A stretch of 8,765 nucleotides of DNA. It comes from an uncultured Solirubrobacter sp. (lineage in GTDB: Bacteria; Actinomycetota; Thermoleophilia; Solirubrobacterales; Solirubrobacteraceae). Of the stretch, positions 1 to 6,385 are shown in pieces. Location: positions 1-8,765 of the forward strand of contig CALMNS010000626.1 in NCBI GenBank assembly GCA_937871635.1, read 5' to 3'. The position numbers and the translations under genes are program-made. Every line of letters starts with the position of its first letter. Positions within the stretch are counted from its first letter, which is position 1. The notes beneath the pieces were generated by a model, which worked only from the letters and a program-made list of their open reading frames with translations, did no database searches and was not told the origin of the DNA.

Positions 1-70
1 GTTCATGGACGGCCTCGAGCTCGTCGAGGACGGCTCGAGCTCGATCAAGGTCTCGCTGATCCCCGAATGA
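1..70 (+). CDS. 3' end of an unidentified protein, possibly a zinc-type (MDR) dehydrogenase
   Basis: Only the last 22 codons are present, in the frame that begins at base 2 and ends at the TGA at 68-70. The visible tail reads FMDGLELVEDGSSSIKVSLIPE. The pattern of a helix with a 'LELVEDG' ending, followed by 'IKV.L.P', resembles the C-terminal helix and strand of medium-chain zinc alcohol or polyol dehydrogenases, which often end in a form like 'FELV..G...KV.L.P'. That resemblance is weak, being based on about 20 residues. The gene lies 20 nt before the sugar-binding protein gene on the same strand, so it is probably the preceding member of the operon. If it is a dehydrogenase it would fit a polyol or sugar oxidation step before the kinase. 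A sugar isomerase, epimerase or other enzyme is equally possible. Confidence 0.55.
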   Translation, partial: FMDGLELVEDGSSSIKVSLIPE

Positions 71-78
71 CCCCTACC

Positions 79-84
79 AAGGAG
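79..84 (+). promoter_or_regulatory. Shine-Dalgarno site that sets the binding-protein start
   Basis: AAGGAG stands 6 nt before the GTG at 91. This favours GTG 91 over the in-frame ATG at 67, which overlaps the stop codon of the preceding gene (ATGA) but would add eight polar residues in front of a signal peptide that is already complete from GTG 91. Confidence 0.75.
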
Positions 85-90
85 CATGCA

Positions 91-1161
91 GTGAACTCAG
101 CTCGTACCCGTATCTCGGCCGTCGCCGCCGTGGCCCTGCTGGCCGCGGGCTGCGGCTCGGACGAAGGAGGCGGCGGGGGCGCCGGCGGCGGAGGCGCCGC
201 CAAGGCGAAGATCGCGTTCCTCATGCCCGACACCGCCTCCACCCGCTACGAGCTCGCCGACAAGCCGCTCTTCGAGAAGCGGCTCAAGGAGATCTGCGCG
301 GGCTGCTCGGTCCTCTACCAGAACGCCGACGCCGACGCCGCCAAGCAGCAGCAGCAGGTCGATTCGGCCATGGCGCAGGGCGTCAAGGCGATCGTGCTCG
401 ACCCGGTCGACTCGGCCGCGGCCGCCTCGAGCGTCCAGAAGGCCAAGGCGCAGGGCATCCCGATCATCGCCTACGACCGCCCGATCCCGAAGGCCCCGCC
501 GGACTACTACGTCTCCTTCGACAACCAGAAGCTGGGCAAGGCGTTCGCGGAGTCGCTGGTCGAGAAGGTCAAGGAGGAGAACCCGAACGGCGGCCTCCTC
601 CAGGTCAACGGCTCGCCGACCGACGCGGCCGCCGGCCTGATCAAGAAGGGCATGCACGAGGCGGTCGACCCGTCCGGCCTCAAGCTGCTCGCCGAGTACG
701 ACACGCCCGACTGGACGCCCGCCAAGGCCCAGGACTGGGTCAGCGGCCAGATCACCCGGTTCGGCGACCAGATCGACGGGGTGGTGGCGGCCAACGACGG
801 CACGGGCGGCGGCGCGATCTCCGCGTTCAAGGCGGCCGACGCCCCCGTCCCGCCCGTCTCGGGCAACGACGCCGAGCTCGCGGCCGCCCAGCGGATCGTG
901 GCCGGCGACCAGTACAACACGATCTCCAAGCCGATCAAGATCGTGGCCGGCGCGGCGGCGGAGATCGCCTACGCCTTCGCCAAGGGCGAGAAGCCCAAGG
1001 GCGAGACGACGCTGTTCGACGCGCCGTCCAAGCTGTTCATCCCCAAGGTGGTCACCGCGGAGACGGTCAAGAAGGACCTGATCGAGTCGGGCGAGCTCAA
1101 GGCGGAGGACATCTGCACGAAGGAGTACGCCGACGACTGCGCCAAGCTGGGGATCAACTAG
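91..1161 (+). CDS. Sugar ABC transporter substrate-binding lipoprotein, XylF/ChvE-like
   Basis: This 356-residue protein would be the extracytoplasmic, membrane-tethered receptor that captures a sugar and delivers it to the permease encoded two genes downstream. The N-terminus is a lipoprotein signal: a short basic start (R5, R7), a hydrophobic stretch at about 8-19, and a lipobox LAAGC with the acylated cysteine at C21. A glycine-rich linker (26-35) leads to the periplasmic-binding-protein type 1 fold (Peripla_BP_4 class), which starts at 'KIAFLMP' (40-46). Family-typical elements are Y128-D-R, the YVSFDN motif (140-145), N235-D236, N259-D260 and Q274, in the places where XylF-type proteins contact sugar. 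Four cysteines lie in the mature domain, C69/C72 and C342/C350, and could form disulfides. Length is normal for the family. The sequence favours a pentose or aldose ligand, but the ligand cannot be fixed. The ATPase gene follows after 4 nt. Confidence 0.93.
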   Translation: MNSARTRISAVAAVALLAAGCGSDEGGGGGAGGGGAAKAKIAFLMPDTASTRYELADKPLFEKRLKEICAGCSVLYQNADADAAKQQQQVDSAMAQGVKAIVLDPVDSAAAASSVQKAKAQGIPIIAYDRPIPKAPPDYYVSFDNQKLGKAFAESLVEKVKEENPNGGLLQVNGSPTDAAAGLIKKGMHEAVDPSGLKLLAEYDTPDWTPAKAQDWVSGQITRFGDQIDGVVAANDGTGGGAISAFKAADAPVPPVSGNDAELAAAQRIVAGDQYNTISKPIKIVAGAAAEIAYAFAKGEKPKGETTLFDAPSKLFIPKVVTAETVKKDLIESGELKAEDICTKEYADDCAKLGIN

Positions 1162-1165
1162 TCCC

Positions 1166-1990
1166 ATGGCCACGGCGCCCGTCATGGAGCAGGACCGCAC
1201 CGGGGGGACAGGCCACGTCCTGTCCCTCCGGGGCATCACCAAGACGTTCGGCGCGGTGGCCGCGCTGACCGACGTCGACCTCGACGTCGCCCGCGGCGAG
1301 GTGGTCGCCATCGTCGGCGACAACGGCGCGGGCAAGTCCACGCTGGTCAAGGTGCTCTCCGGGGTCCACGCGCCGACCTCGGGGACCATCACCTTCGAGG
1401 GGTCCGAGGTGACGATCTCGACGCCCGCCGACGCCCAGCGCCTGGGCATCGCCACCGTGTTCCAGGACCTCGCGCTGTGCGAGAACCTCAACGTGGTCGA
1501 GAACCTCTTCCTCGGTCAGGAGATCGGGCCGGCGCGGCTCGACGAGGTGGCGATGGAGGTCAAGTCCTGGGAGCTGCTCCGCGAGCTCTCGGCGAAGATC
1601 CCCACCGTCCGCATCCCGGTGGCCTCCCTGTCGGGCGGCCAGCGCCAGACCGTGGCCATCGCGCGGTCGCTCTTGGGCGACCCGAAGATCGTCATGCTCG
1701 ACGAGCCCACCGCGGCGCTGGGCGTCGCCCAGACGGCGGAGGTGCTCAACCTCATCGAGCGCCTGCGCGAGCGCGGCTTCGGGGTGATCATGATCAGCCA
1801 CAACATGGCCGACGTGCAGGCGGTGGCCGACCGGGTCGCCGTGTTGCGCCTGGGGCGCAACAACGGCGTGTTCAGGGTGAGCGACGTCTCCTCCGAGGAG
1901 CTCGTGGCCGCCATCACGGGAGCCAGCGACAACGTGGTCACGCAGCGCTCGGCGCGGCGGGGCGCGATCGCGAAGGGGGAGCCGGCATGA
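1166..1990 (+). CDS. Sugar ABC transporter ATP-binding protein, single-domain
   Basis: This 274-residue cytoplasmic ATPase would power import through the adjacent permease. All nucleotide-binding motifs are intact: Walker A GDNGAGKST (51-59), Q-loop Q100, signature LSGGQ (155-159), Walker B IVMLDEP (175-181) and switch histidine H212. The post-Walker B segment TAALGVAQT (182-190) is typical of the CUT2 (ribose/xylose) importer class. The classical RbsA/XylG proteins of that class are about 500 residues with two fused ATPase domains. This one has a single domain, as in FrcA-type systems, so it presumably works as a homodimer. ATG 1166 has no close Shine-Dalgarno site (GGGGA is 12 nt upstream) and ATG 1184 is an alternative, so translation may be coupled to the preceding gene 4 nt away. 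The C-terminal tail beyond about residue 255 is polar and basic. The stop overlaps the permease start. Confidence 0.93.
   Translation: MATAPVMEQDRTGGTGHVLSLRGITKTFGAVAALTDVDLDVARGEVVAIVGDNGAGKSTLVKVLSGVHAPTSGTITFEGSEVTISTPADAQRLGIATVFQDLALCENLNVVENLFLGQEIGPARLDEVAMEVKSWELLRELSAKIPTVRIPVASLSGGQRQTVAIARSLLGDPKIVMLDEPTAALGVAQTAEVLNLIERLRERGFGVIMISHNMADVQAVADRVAVLRLGRNNGVFRVSDVSSEELVAAITGASDNVVTQRSARRGAIAKGEPA
1200..1231 (+). promoter_or_regulatory. 13-bp stem-loop inside the 5' end of the ATPase gene
   Basis: Bases 1200-1212 pair with 1219-1231 around a 6-nt loop (CCACGT). Twelve pairs are Watson-Crick and one is G-U (1204/1227). The core GGGACAGG/CCTGTCCC is a perfect 8-bp inverted repeat. It covers codons 12-22 of the ATPase, in the poorly conserved stretch before the first beta-strand. 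Stem-loops just after a binding-protein gene are known in other ABC operons (for example malE-malF), where they stabilise the upstream message or thin out downstream transcription. Here only 4 nt separate the genes, so such an element would have to sit in coding sequence. That role is inferred; the inverted repeat itself is directly visible. Confidence 0.45.
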
Positions 1991-3261
1991 GCGGTACCGA
2001 CGTCGAGCCGGCGACGGAGCCCACCGCGGCCCGGGTCGCCACCGACCTGCAGGACGAGCGCCTCTCCCAGGGCGCGGGCGGCCTCAAGGGCGCCCTGGCC
2101 GGCCTCGGCAGCCGGGTGCGCGGCGGCGACCTCGGGGTCATCCCCGTCGTGGCCGGGCTCGTCATCATCGCCGTGGTCCTGCAGTCGCTCAACTCGCAGT
2201 TCCTCTCGGCGGCCAACCTCGAGAACCTGCTGCTCGAGTGCGTGCCCGTCGGGGTCATCGCGCTCGGGATCGTCTTCGTCCTCCTGGTGGCGGAGATCGA
2301 CCTGTCCGTCGGCTCGATCAGCGGGCTGTCCGCCGCGCTGCTGGCCGTCTTCTACGTCGACCGCGGCCAGTCCGTGGTGCTGGCGATCGCCGTCGCGGTC
2401 GGCTCCGGCGTGCTCATCGGGCTGCTCTACGGGCAGATCTTCAACCGGATCGGGGTGCCGTCGTTCGTCATCTCGCTGGCGGGCCTGCTGGCCTTCGCCG
2501 GCCTGCAGCTCGCCGTGCTCGGGACCAAGGGCGCCATCAACCTGCCGTTCGACTCGGCCCTGGTGAAGTTCGCCCAGCTGCAGTTCATGCCCGACTGGCT
2601 GTCCTACGCGCTGGTGCTGGCCGGCGGGATCGGGCTCTTCGCGACCGGCTTCGCCCGCGCGCAGGCCCGCCGCAAGGCGTCGCTGTCGGCGCAGTCGACC
2701 GTCTCGCTCGCGGTCCGCTCGATCGCGCTCATCGTGCTGGTGGGGGCCTTCGTGGCCTACCTGAACGACTCGCGCGGCATCGGCTACATGTTCGTCTTCT
2801 TCCTGGCTCTCGTCCTCGTCATGCACTACGTGCTCACGCGGACGAAGTTCGGCAAGTCGCTCTTCGCGGTCGGCGGCAACGCCGAGGCGGCGCGCCGCGC
2901 GGGCATCAACGTGCGGCGGGTCTACGCGTCGGCGTTCGTGCTGTGCACGACGCTGGCGGCGGTCGGCGGCGTCCTGGCCGCCGCGCGCCTGGCTGCCGCC
3001 AACCAGCAGTCGGGCGGCGGCGACGTCAACCTCAACGCGATCGCCGCGGCGGTCATCGGGGGCACCTCGCTGTTCGGCGGCCGCGGCTCGGCGTTCGCCG
3101 CGCTGCTGGGGATCCTCGTCATCCAGTCGATCTCCAACGGGCTGACCCTGCTCAGCCTCGACTCCTCCTACCGGTTCATGGTCACGGGCGCGGTGCTCCT
3201 GCTGGCCGTCGGCCTCGACTCCGTCGCGCGCCGGTCGCGCGCCTCCTCCGGCCGGGCCTGA
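1987..3261 (+). CDS. Sugar ABC transporter permease, XylH-like (BPD_transp_2)
   Basis: This 424-residue integral membrane protein would form the sugar translocation channel with the binding protein and ATPase encoded just upstream. ATG 1987 overlaps the ATPase stop as ATGA and has the purine-rich site AAGGGGGAG 6 nt before it, which argues for this start over longer upstream frames. A polar cytoplasmic leader of about 48 residues precedes roughly 10-12 hydrophobic segments, the clearest near 50-67, 86-102, 128-147, 156-178, 204-222, 241-258, 264-283, 311-333, 366-385 and 395-411. Family motifs are EIDLSVGS (103-110), the cytoplasmic coupling loop GKSLFAVGGN followed by AARRAGI (289-306), and IGGTSLFGGRGS (357-368). 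A basic loop near 223-232 before the seventh segment matches the layout of XylH better than the shorter RbsC. Specificity cannot be read from the permease. Confidence 0.93.
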   Translation: MSGTDVEPATEPTAARVATDLQDERLSQGAGGLKGALAGLGSRVRGGDLGVIPVVAGLVIIAVVLQSLNSQFLSAANLENLLLECVPVGVIALGIVFVLLVAEIDLSVGSISGLSAALLAVFYVDRGQSVVLAIAVAVGSGVLIGLLYGQIFNRIGVPSFVISLAGLLAFAGLQLAVLGTKGAINLPFDSALVKFAQLQFMPDWLSYALVLAGGIGLFATGFARAQARRKASLSAQSTVSLAVRSIALIVLVGAFVAYLNDSRGIGYMFVFFLALVLVMHYVLTRTKFGKSLFAVGGNAEAARRAGINVRRVYASAFVLCTTLAAVGGVLAAARLAAANQQSGGGDVNLNAIAAAVIGGTSLFGGRGSAFAALLGILVIQSISNGLTLLSLDSSYRFMVTGAVLLLAVGLDSVARRSRASSGRA

Positions 3262-3279
3262 CCGAATACGCTCGCGTTT

Positions 3280-4791
3280 GTGAGCGAGTACCTCCTGGGC
3301 GTCGACATGGGGACGGGCAGCACCAAAGGGGTGCTCGCCCGTCCCGACGGGACCATCGTGGCCACCGCGTCGCGGTCGCACGCGATGACGCTCCCGCGCT
3401 CGGGCTGGGCGGAGATGGACGCCGAGCGCGACTGGTGGGGCGACTTCGTCGCGGTCGCCCGCGAGCTGGGAGCGCAGGCCACCGACGGGCCGATCGCCGG
3501 GCTCTGCGTCTCCGGGCTGGGGCCCTGCCTGCTGATGGCCGACGCCGACGCGCGCCCCCTGCGCCAGGGGATCCTCTACGGGATCGACATGCGGGCCACC
3601 GCGGAGATCGAGGAGCTCACCGCGCGGTTCGGCGAGGAGGAGATCCTGCGGCGCTGCGGCAAGGAGCTCTCCACCCAGGCGGTGGGCCCCAAGCTGCTGT
3701 GGGTGCGGCGCAACGAGCCCGACGTCTGGGAGCGGACGCGGCGCTGGTACAGCGCGCACTCGTTCGTGATCGCCCGGCTCACCGGCGAGTACGTGCTCGA
3801 CCACCACACCGCGTCGCAGTGCGATCCCCTCTACGACCTGGCCGCGAACGCGTGGAACGCGGCGTGGGCCGAGGAGGTGGCACCCGGCCTGGCGCTGCCC
3901 CGCCTGGCCTGGTCCGGGGAGGTGGTCGGGGCGCTGCACGCCGTGGCCGCCGCGGCGTGCGGGCTGCCCGAGGGGCTGCCGGTCTGCGCCGGGACGGTCG
4001 ACGCCTGGGCGGAGGCCTTCTCGGCCGGCGTGCGCCGCTCGGGCGACCTGATGCTCATGTACGGCTCGACGATGTTCTTCGTCGAGGTGCTCGACGGCAT
4101 GACGACCCACCCAGGGCTGTGGACGACCGCGGGCGTCGACCCCGGGTCCTACACGCTGGCGGCCGGGATGGCCACGTCGGGCTCGCTGACGACCTGGGTG
4201 CAGGAGCTCACCGGCGGCGCGCCCTTCGACCGGCTCGTGGCCGAGGCGGCCGAGACCGGCCCGGGCGCCGACGGGCTGCTCGTCCTGCCCTACTTCGCGG
4301 GCGAGCGGACGCCGATCTTCGACCCCAGCGCCCGCGGCGTGGTCGCCGGCCTCACCCTGCGCCACCGCCGCGGGCACCTCTTCCGCGCCGTCTACGAGGG
4401 CATCGCGTTCGGCATCCGCCACATCCTCGAGTCCTTCGACGAGGCGTCGGGCGCGCCCGCGCGGCTCGTCGCGGTGGGCGGCGGGACCCAGGGCGGGCTC
4501 TGGACGCAGATCGTCACCGATGTGCTCGACCGCCCGCAGCAGCTCCCCGACCAGACCATCGGCGCGTCCTACGGGGACGCCCTGCTGGCCGGCATCGGGA
4601 CCGGGCTGGTCGCCCCGGACACGGACTGGTCGCAGGTCTCCACCGAGCTCGAGCCGCGCCCCGAGCACCGGGCGATCTACGACGAGCTCTACGGCGCCTA
4701 CCGCGAGCTCTACCCGGCCTCGCGCGGCCCCGTCCACCGGCTCGCGGCGCTGCAGGACGGCGCCCCGGCCGACCTGGGCGAGGTGGCGTAG
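3280..4791 (+). CDS. FGGY-family carbohydrate kinase, xylulokinase-like, substrate uncertain
   Basis: This 503-residue cytoplasmic kinase would use ATP to phosphorylate the imported sugar or a derivative of it. The N-terminal FGGY domain opens with GVDMGTGSTKG (7-17), the ATP-phosphate loop with D9. The likely catalytic base is D241 in GTVDAWAEAF. The C-terminal domain has FAGERTP near 343-349, an 'AVYEGIAFGIRHILE' helix and the adenine-site glycine loop GGGTQGG (400-406), so both domains are complete and the length is normal. In classical xylulokinases the N-domain carries SGQMHG; here the equivalent place reads SGLGPC (78-83), followed by ILYGIDMRA. This marks a different FGGY subgroup often labelled xylulokinase by default. 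The GTG start lies 18 nt after the permease, without a clear Shine-Dalgarno site and inside a small potential hairpin (3269-3288). No other start near the N-terminus fits. It is the last gene of the operon. Confidence 0.9.
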   Translation: MSEYLLGVDMGTGSTKGVLARPDGTIVATASRSHAMTLPRSGWAEMDAERDWWGDFVAVARELGAQATDGPIAGLCVSGLGPCLLMADADARPLRQGILYGIDMRATAEIEELTARFGEEEILRRCGKELSTQAVGPKLLWVRRNEPDVWERTRRWYSAHSFVIARLTGEYVLDHHTASQCDPLYDLAANAWNAAWAEEVAPGLALPRLAWSGEVVGALHAVAAAACGLPEGLPVCAGTVDAWAEAFSAGVRRSGDLMLMYGSTMFFVEVLDGMTTHPGLWTTAGVDPGSYTLAAGMATSGSLTTWVQELTGGAPFDRLVAEAAETGPGADGLLVLPYFAGERTPIFDPSARGVVAGLTLRHRRGHLFRAVYEGIAFGIRHILESFDEASGAPARLVAVGGGTQGGLWTQIVTDVLDRPQQLPDQTIGASYGDALLAGIGTGLVAPDTDWSQVSTELEPRPEHRAIYDELYGAYRELYPASRGPVHRLAALQDGAPADLGEVA

Positions 4792-4795
4792 CGCT

Positions 4796-6328
4796 CTAGT
4801 AGGCGCCGCGGCCCGTGAGGACCACGGGCAGCGTGGCGAGCAGGATCTCGATGTCCCGGGACAGGGACCACGCGGTGACGTACTGGAAGTCGAGCCGGAC
4901 CATGTCGTGCACGGAGACGTCCGAGCGCCCCGAGATCTGCCAGGGCCCGGTGATCCCCGGCCGCAGGTCGAGCCGGCGCGCGTGCCACCCCTCGCCGAGC
5001 GCCTGGCTCTCGGGGAGGATGAGCGGGCGGGGGCCGACGAGGCTCATCTCCCCGCGCAGGACGTTGACGAGCTGCGGGAGCTCGTCCAGTGAGAGCTTGC
5101 GCAGCACGCGGCCGACGCGGCTGATCCGCGGATCGTCGTGGATCTTGAACATGACGCCGTCGCCGAGGTCGTTGGCGGCGGCCAGGTCGACCTTGCGGGC
5201 CTCGGCGTCGGCGTACATCGAGCGGAACTTGATGAGGCTGAAGACGCTCCCGTCGCGGCCGGCGCGGGCCTGGCGGAAGAGCACGGTGCCGCGCGACTCC
5301 GCCTTCACGGCGACTGCCAGGACGGCGAGGATCGGCGAGAGGAGGACCAGGGCGGTGAAGGAGACCGCGATGTCGAGTGCCCGCTTGGCGGCCCGCGAGG
5401 AGCGCGACAGGCGGGGCGCGCCGATCGAGAGGACGGGAAGCCCGCCGATCTGGTCGAGGCCGCGGGCCCCCTCGAGGAACTCGAAGAGGCGCGGGATCAC
5501 GTCCACGGCCACCCGCCGGACCCGGCAGACGCGGATCGACTCGAGCAGCTGGTTGTGGTCGGCGCGCGAGAAGGCGATCATCACGCGGTCGACGCGGTGG
5601 GTGTCGAGGACGGTCGGCAGGTCCTCCAGCCGCCCGAGGGTGGGGAGGTCGAGCGACTCGACGTGGTGGGGGTCGTCGTCGAGGATCCCCACCGGGTCGA
5701 GCCCGAACTGGCGCTGGGTGCGCAGGCGCCGGATGAGCTGGGCGGCGACCACGCCGGAGCCGATGATGATCGTCTGCTGGCGCAGGCCGGACATCTGGTG
5801 GAGCACGCCACGGGTCAGCGCACGGCTGGCGATCGCCAGCCCGGCGGTCACCCCGGCGCTGGCCAGCGCGGTGACGAGCGGGGCGTCGAGGCCGACGGCG
5901 ACGGCCGGCGCGAGCAGGAGCCAGGCGAAGGCGAGGGCGACGGACAGCAGCCGGCCGAGCTCCCCGATGCCGCTCGCCCACGACCCCAGGCCGCGCACGG
6001 TGTAGGACCCGCAGACGAAGAGGAGCAGCGGCCAGGTGACGGCCGCGATCGCCGCGAAGCCCAGGGCGGGGGCGGCGTCGAGCCCGGTCACGGCCCCCAC
6101 GAAGAGGCCGGCCGACGCGCCCGCGGCCACGTCGGCCACGCCGAGGGTGTGGCGCAGGATGGCCGAGCGGCGGCTGGAGAGCGAGCGGTCGGGGCGGAGC
6201 TGCTCGTCGACGAGGGACGGTGCCGGGATCCGCTCGGGCGACCGCGGCCGGACCTCGTCGGGGACGTGCTGCGACTCCGTCGGTCCCGGAAGTGCTGCTC
6301 CGTCGCTGAGTTCGCTCGCCTTCATCAC
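4796..6328 (-). CDS. Polyprenyl-phosphate sugar-1-phosphate transferase (polyprenyl glycosylphosphotransferase)
   Basis: This 510-residue membrane enzyme would transfer a sugar-1-phosphate from a UDP-sugar to undecaprenyl phosphate, the first step of making a lipid-linked exopolysaccharide, capsule or glycoprotein glycan. A polar tail of about 50 residues precedes four hydrophobic segments (about 62-80, 86-106, 127-147, 150-169). A Rossmann-like CoA-binding-type domain follows (GSGVVA 190-195, LDDDP 216-220). The catalytic bacterial sugar transferase domain starts near K315 with a membrane helix (318-341) and shows FRQARAG (351-357), KFRSM (367-371), the conserved acidic pair D415-E416 in SLDELPQL, LVGPRP (430-435) and RPGITGPWQISGR (456-468). 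All are intact. Start is GTG 6328 or the next codon ATG 6325; neither has a clear Shine-Dalgarno site. The sugar cannot be told from sequence alone. No glycosyltransferase or flippase genes are visible nearby, so it looks solitary within this window. Confidence 0.92.
   Translation of the reverse strand: MMKASELSDGAALPGPTESQHVPDEVRPRSPERIPAPSLVDEQLRPDRSLSSRRSAILRHTLGVADVAAGASAGLFVGAVTGLDAAPALGFAAIAAVTWPLLLFVCGSYTVRGLGSWASGIGELGRLLSVALAFAWLLLAPAVAVGLDAPLVTALASAGVTAGLAIASRALTRGVLHQMSGLRQQTIIIGSGVVAAQLIRRLRTQRQFGLDPVGILDDDPHHVESLDLPTLGRLEDLPTVLDTHRVDRVMIAFSRADHNQLLESIRVCRVRRVAVDVIPRLFEFLEGARGLDQIGGLPVLSIGAPRLSRSSRAAKRALDIAVSFTALVLLSPILAVLAVAVKAESRGTVLFRQARAGRDGSVFSLIKFRSMYADAEARKVDLAAANDLGDGVMFKIHDDPRISRVGRVLRKLSLDELPQLVNVLRGEMSLVGPRPLILPESQALGEGWHARRLDLRPGITGPWQISGRSDVSVHDMVRLDFQYVTAWSLSRDIEILLATLPVVLTGRGAY
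4807..4833 (+). terminator. Probable terminator hairpin of the sugar operon, inside the convergent gene
   Basis: GCCCGTG (4811-4817) and CACGGGC (4823-4829) form a perfect 7-bp stem around AGGAC, extended by three more pairs beyond one mismatch (4807-4809 with 4831-4833). It starts 16-20 nt after the kinase stop. No T-run follows, which is common for GC-rich actinobacteria. It lies within the last codons of the convergent transferase gene, so it would serve + strand transcripts. Confidence 0.4.
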
Positions 6329-6365
6329 TCGCGATATCGGTCGCCGGGCGCAACCCTTAAGCGAC

Positions 6366-6379
6366 CCGCCCCCCGGCGG
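6366..6379 (-). terminator. Weak hairpin after the HAD gene
   Basis: CCGCC and GGCGG (6366-6370 and 6375-6379) form a 5-bp GC-only stem with a C4 loop on the + strand. On the - strand this begins 7 nt after the HAD gene stop. It is short and has no T-run, so it may only weaken read-through into the transferase gene, or it may be chance in GC-rich DNA. Confidence 0.22.
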
Positions 6380-6385
6380 CCGGAC

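Noticed and set aside
14..43. CTCGAGCTCG present twice, 20 bases apart
   Set aside because: The two copies fall in different codon frames of the partial gene and are built from common Leu, Glu and Ser codons; chance is likely.
4684..4712. GAGCTCTAC present twice at the kinase 3' end
   Set aside because: It reflects two similar ELY peptide stretches in a helix using preferred codons, not a separate repeat element.
1516..4737. A 1073-codon open frame on the minus strand across the ATPase, permease and kinase genes
   Set aside because: Its product is low-complexity and rich in Arg, Gly, Asp and Ala without any domain, and it mirrors three well-supported genes. Long antisense open frames are expected at this GC content.
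2238..4799. An 853-codon plus-strand open frame overlapping the permease and kinase
   Set aside because: Arg/Ala/Gly-rich translation without motifs, in a shifted frame over genes with complete family motifs.
4710..6353. A 547-codon minus-strand frame and a 539-codon plus-strand frame (5138-6757) over the transferase gene
   Set aside because: Both are compositionally biased shadows; the 510-codon frame carries every sugar-transferase motif.
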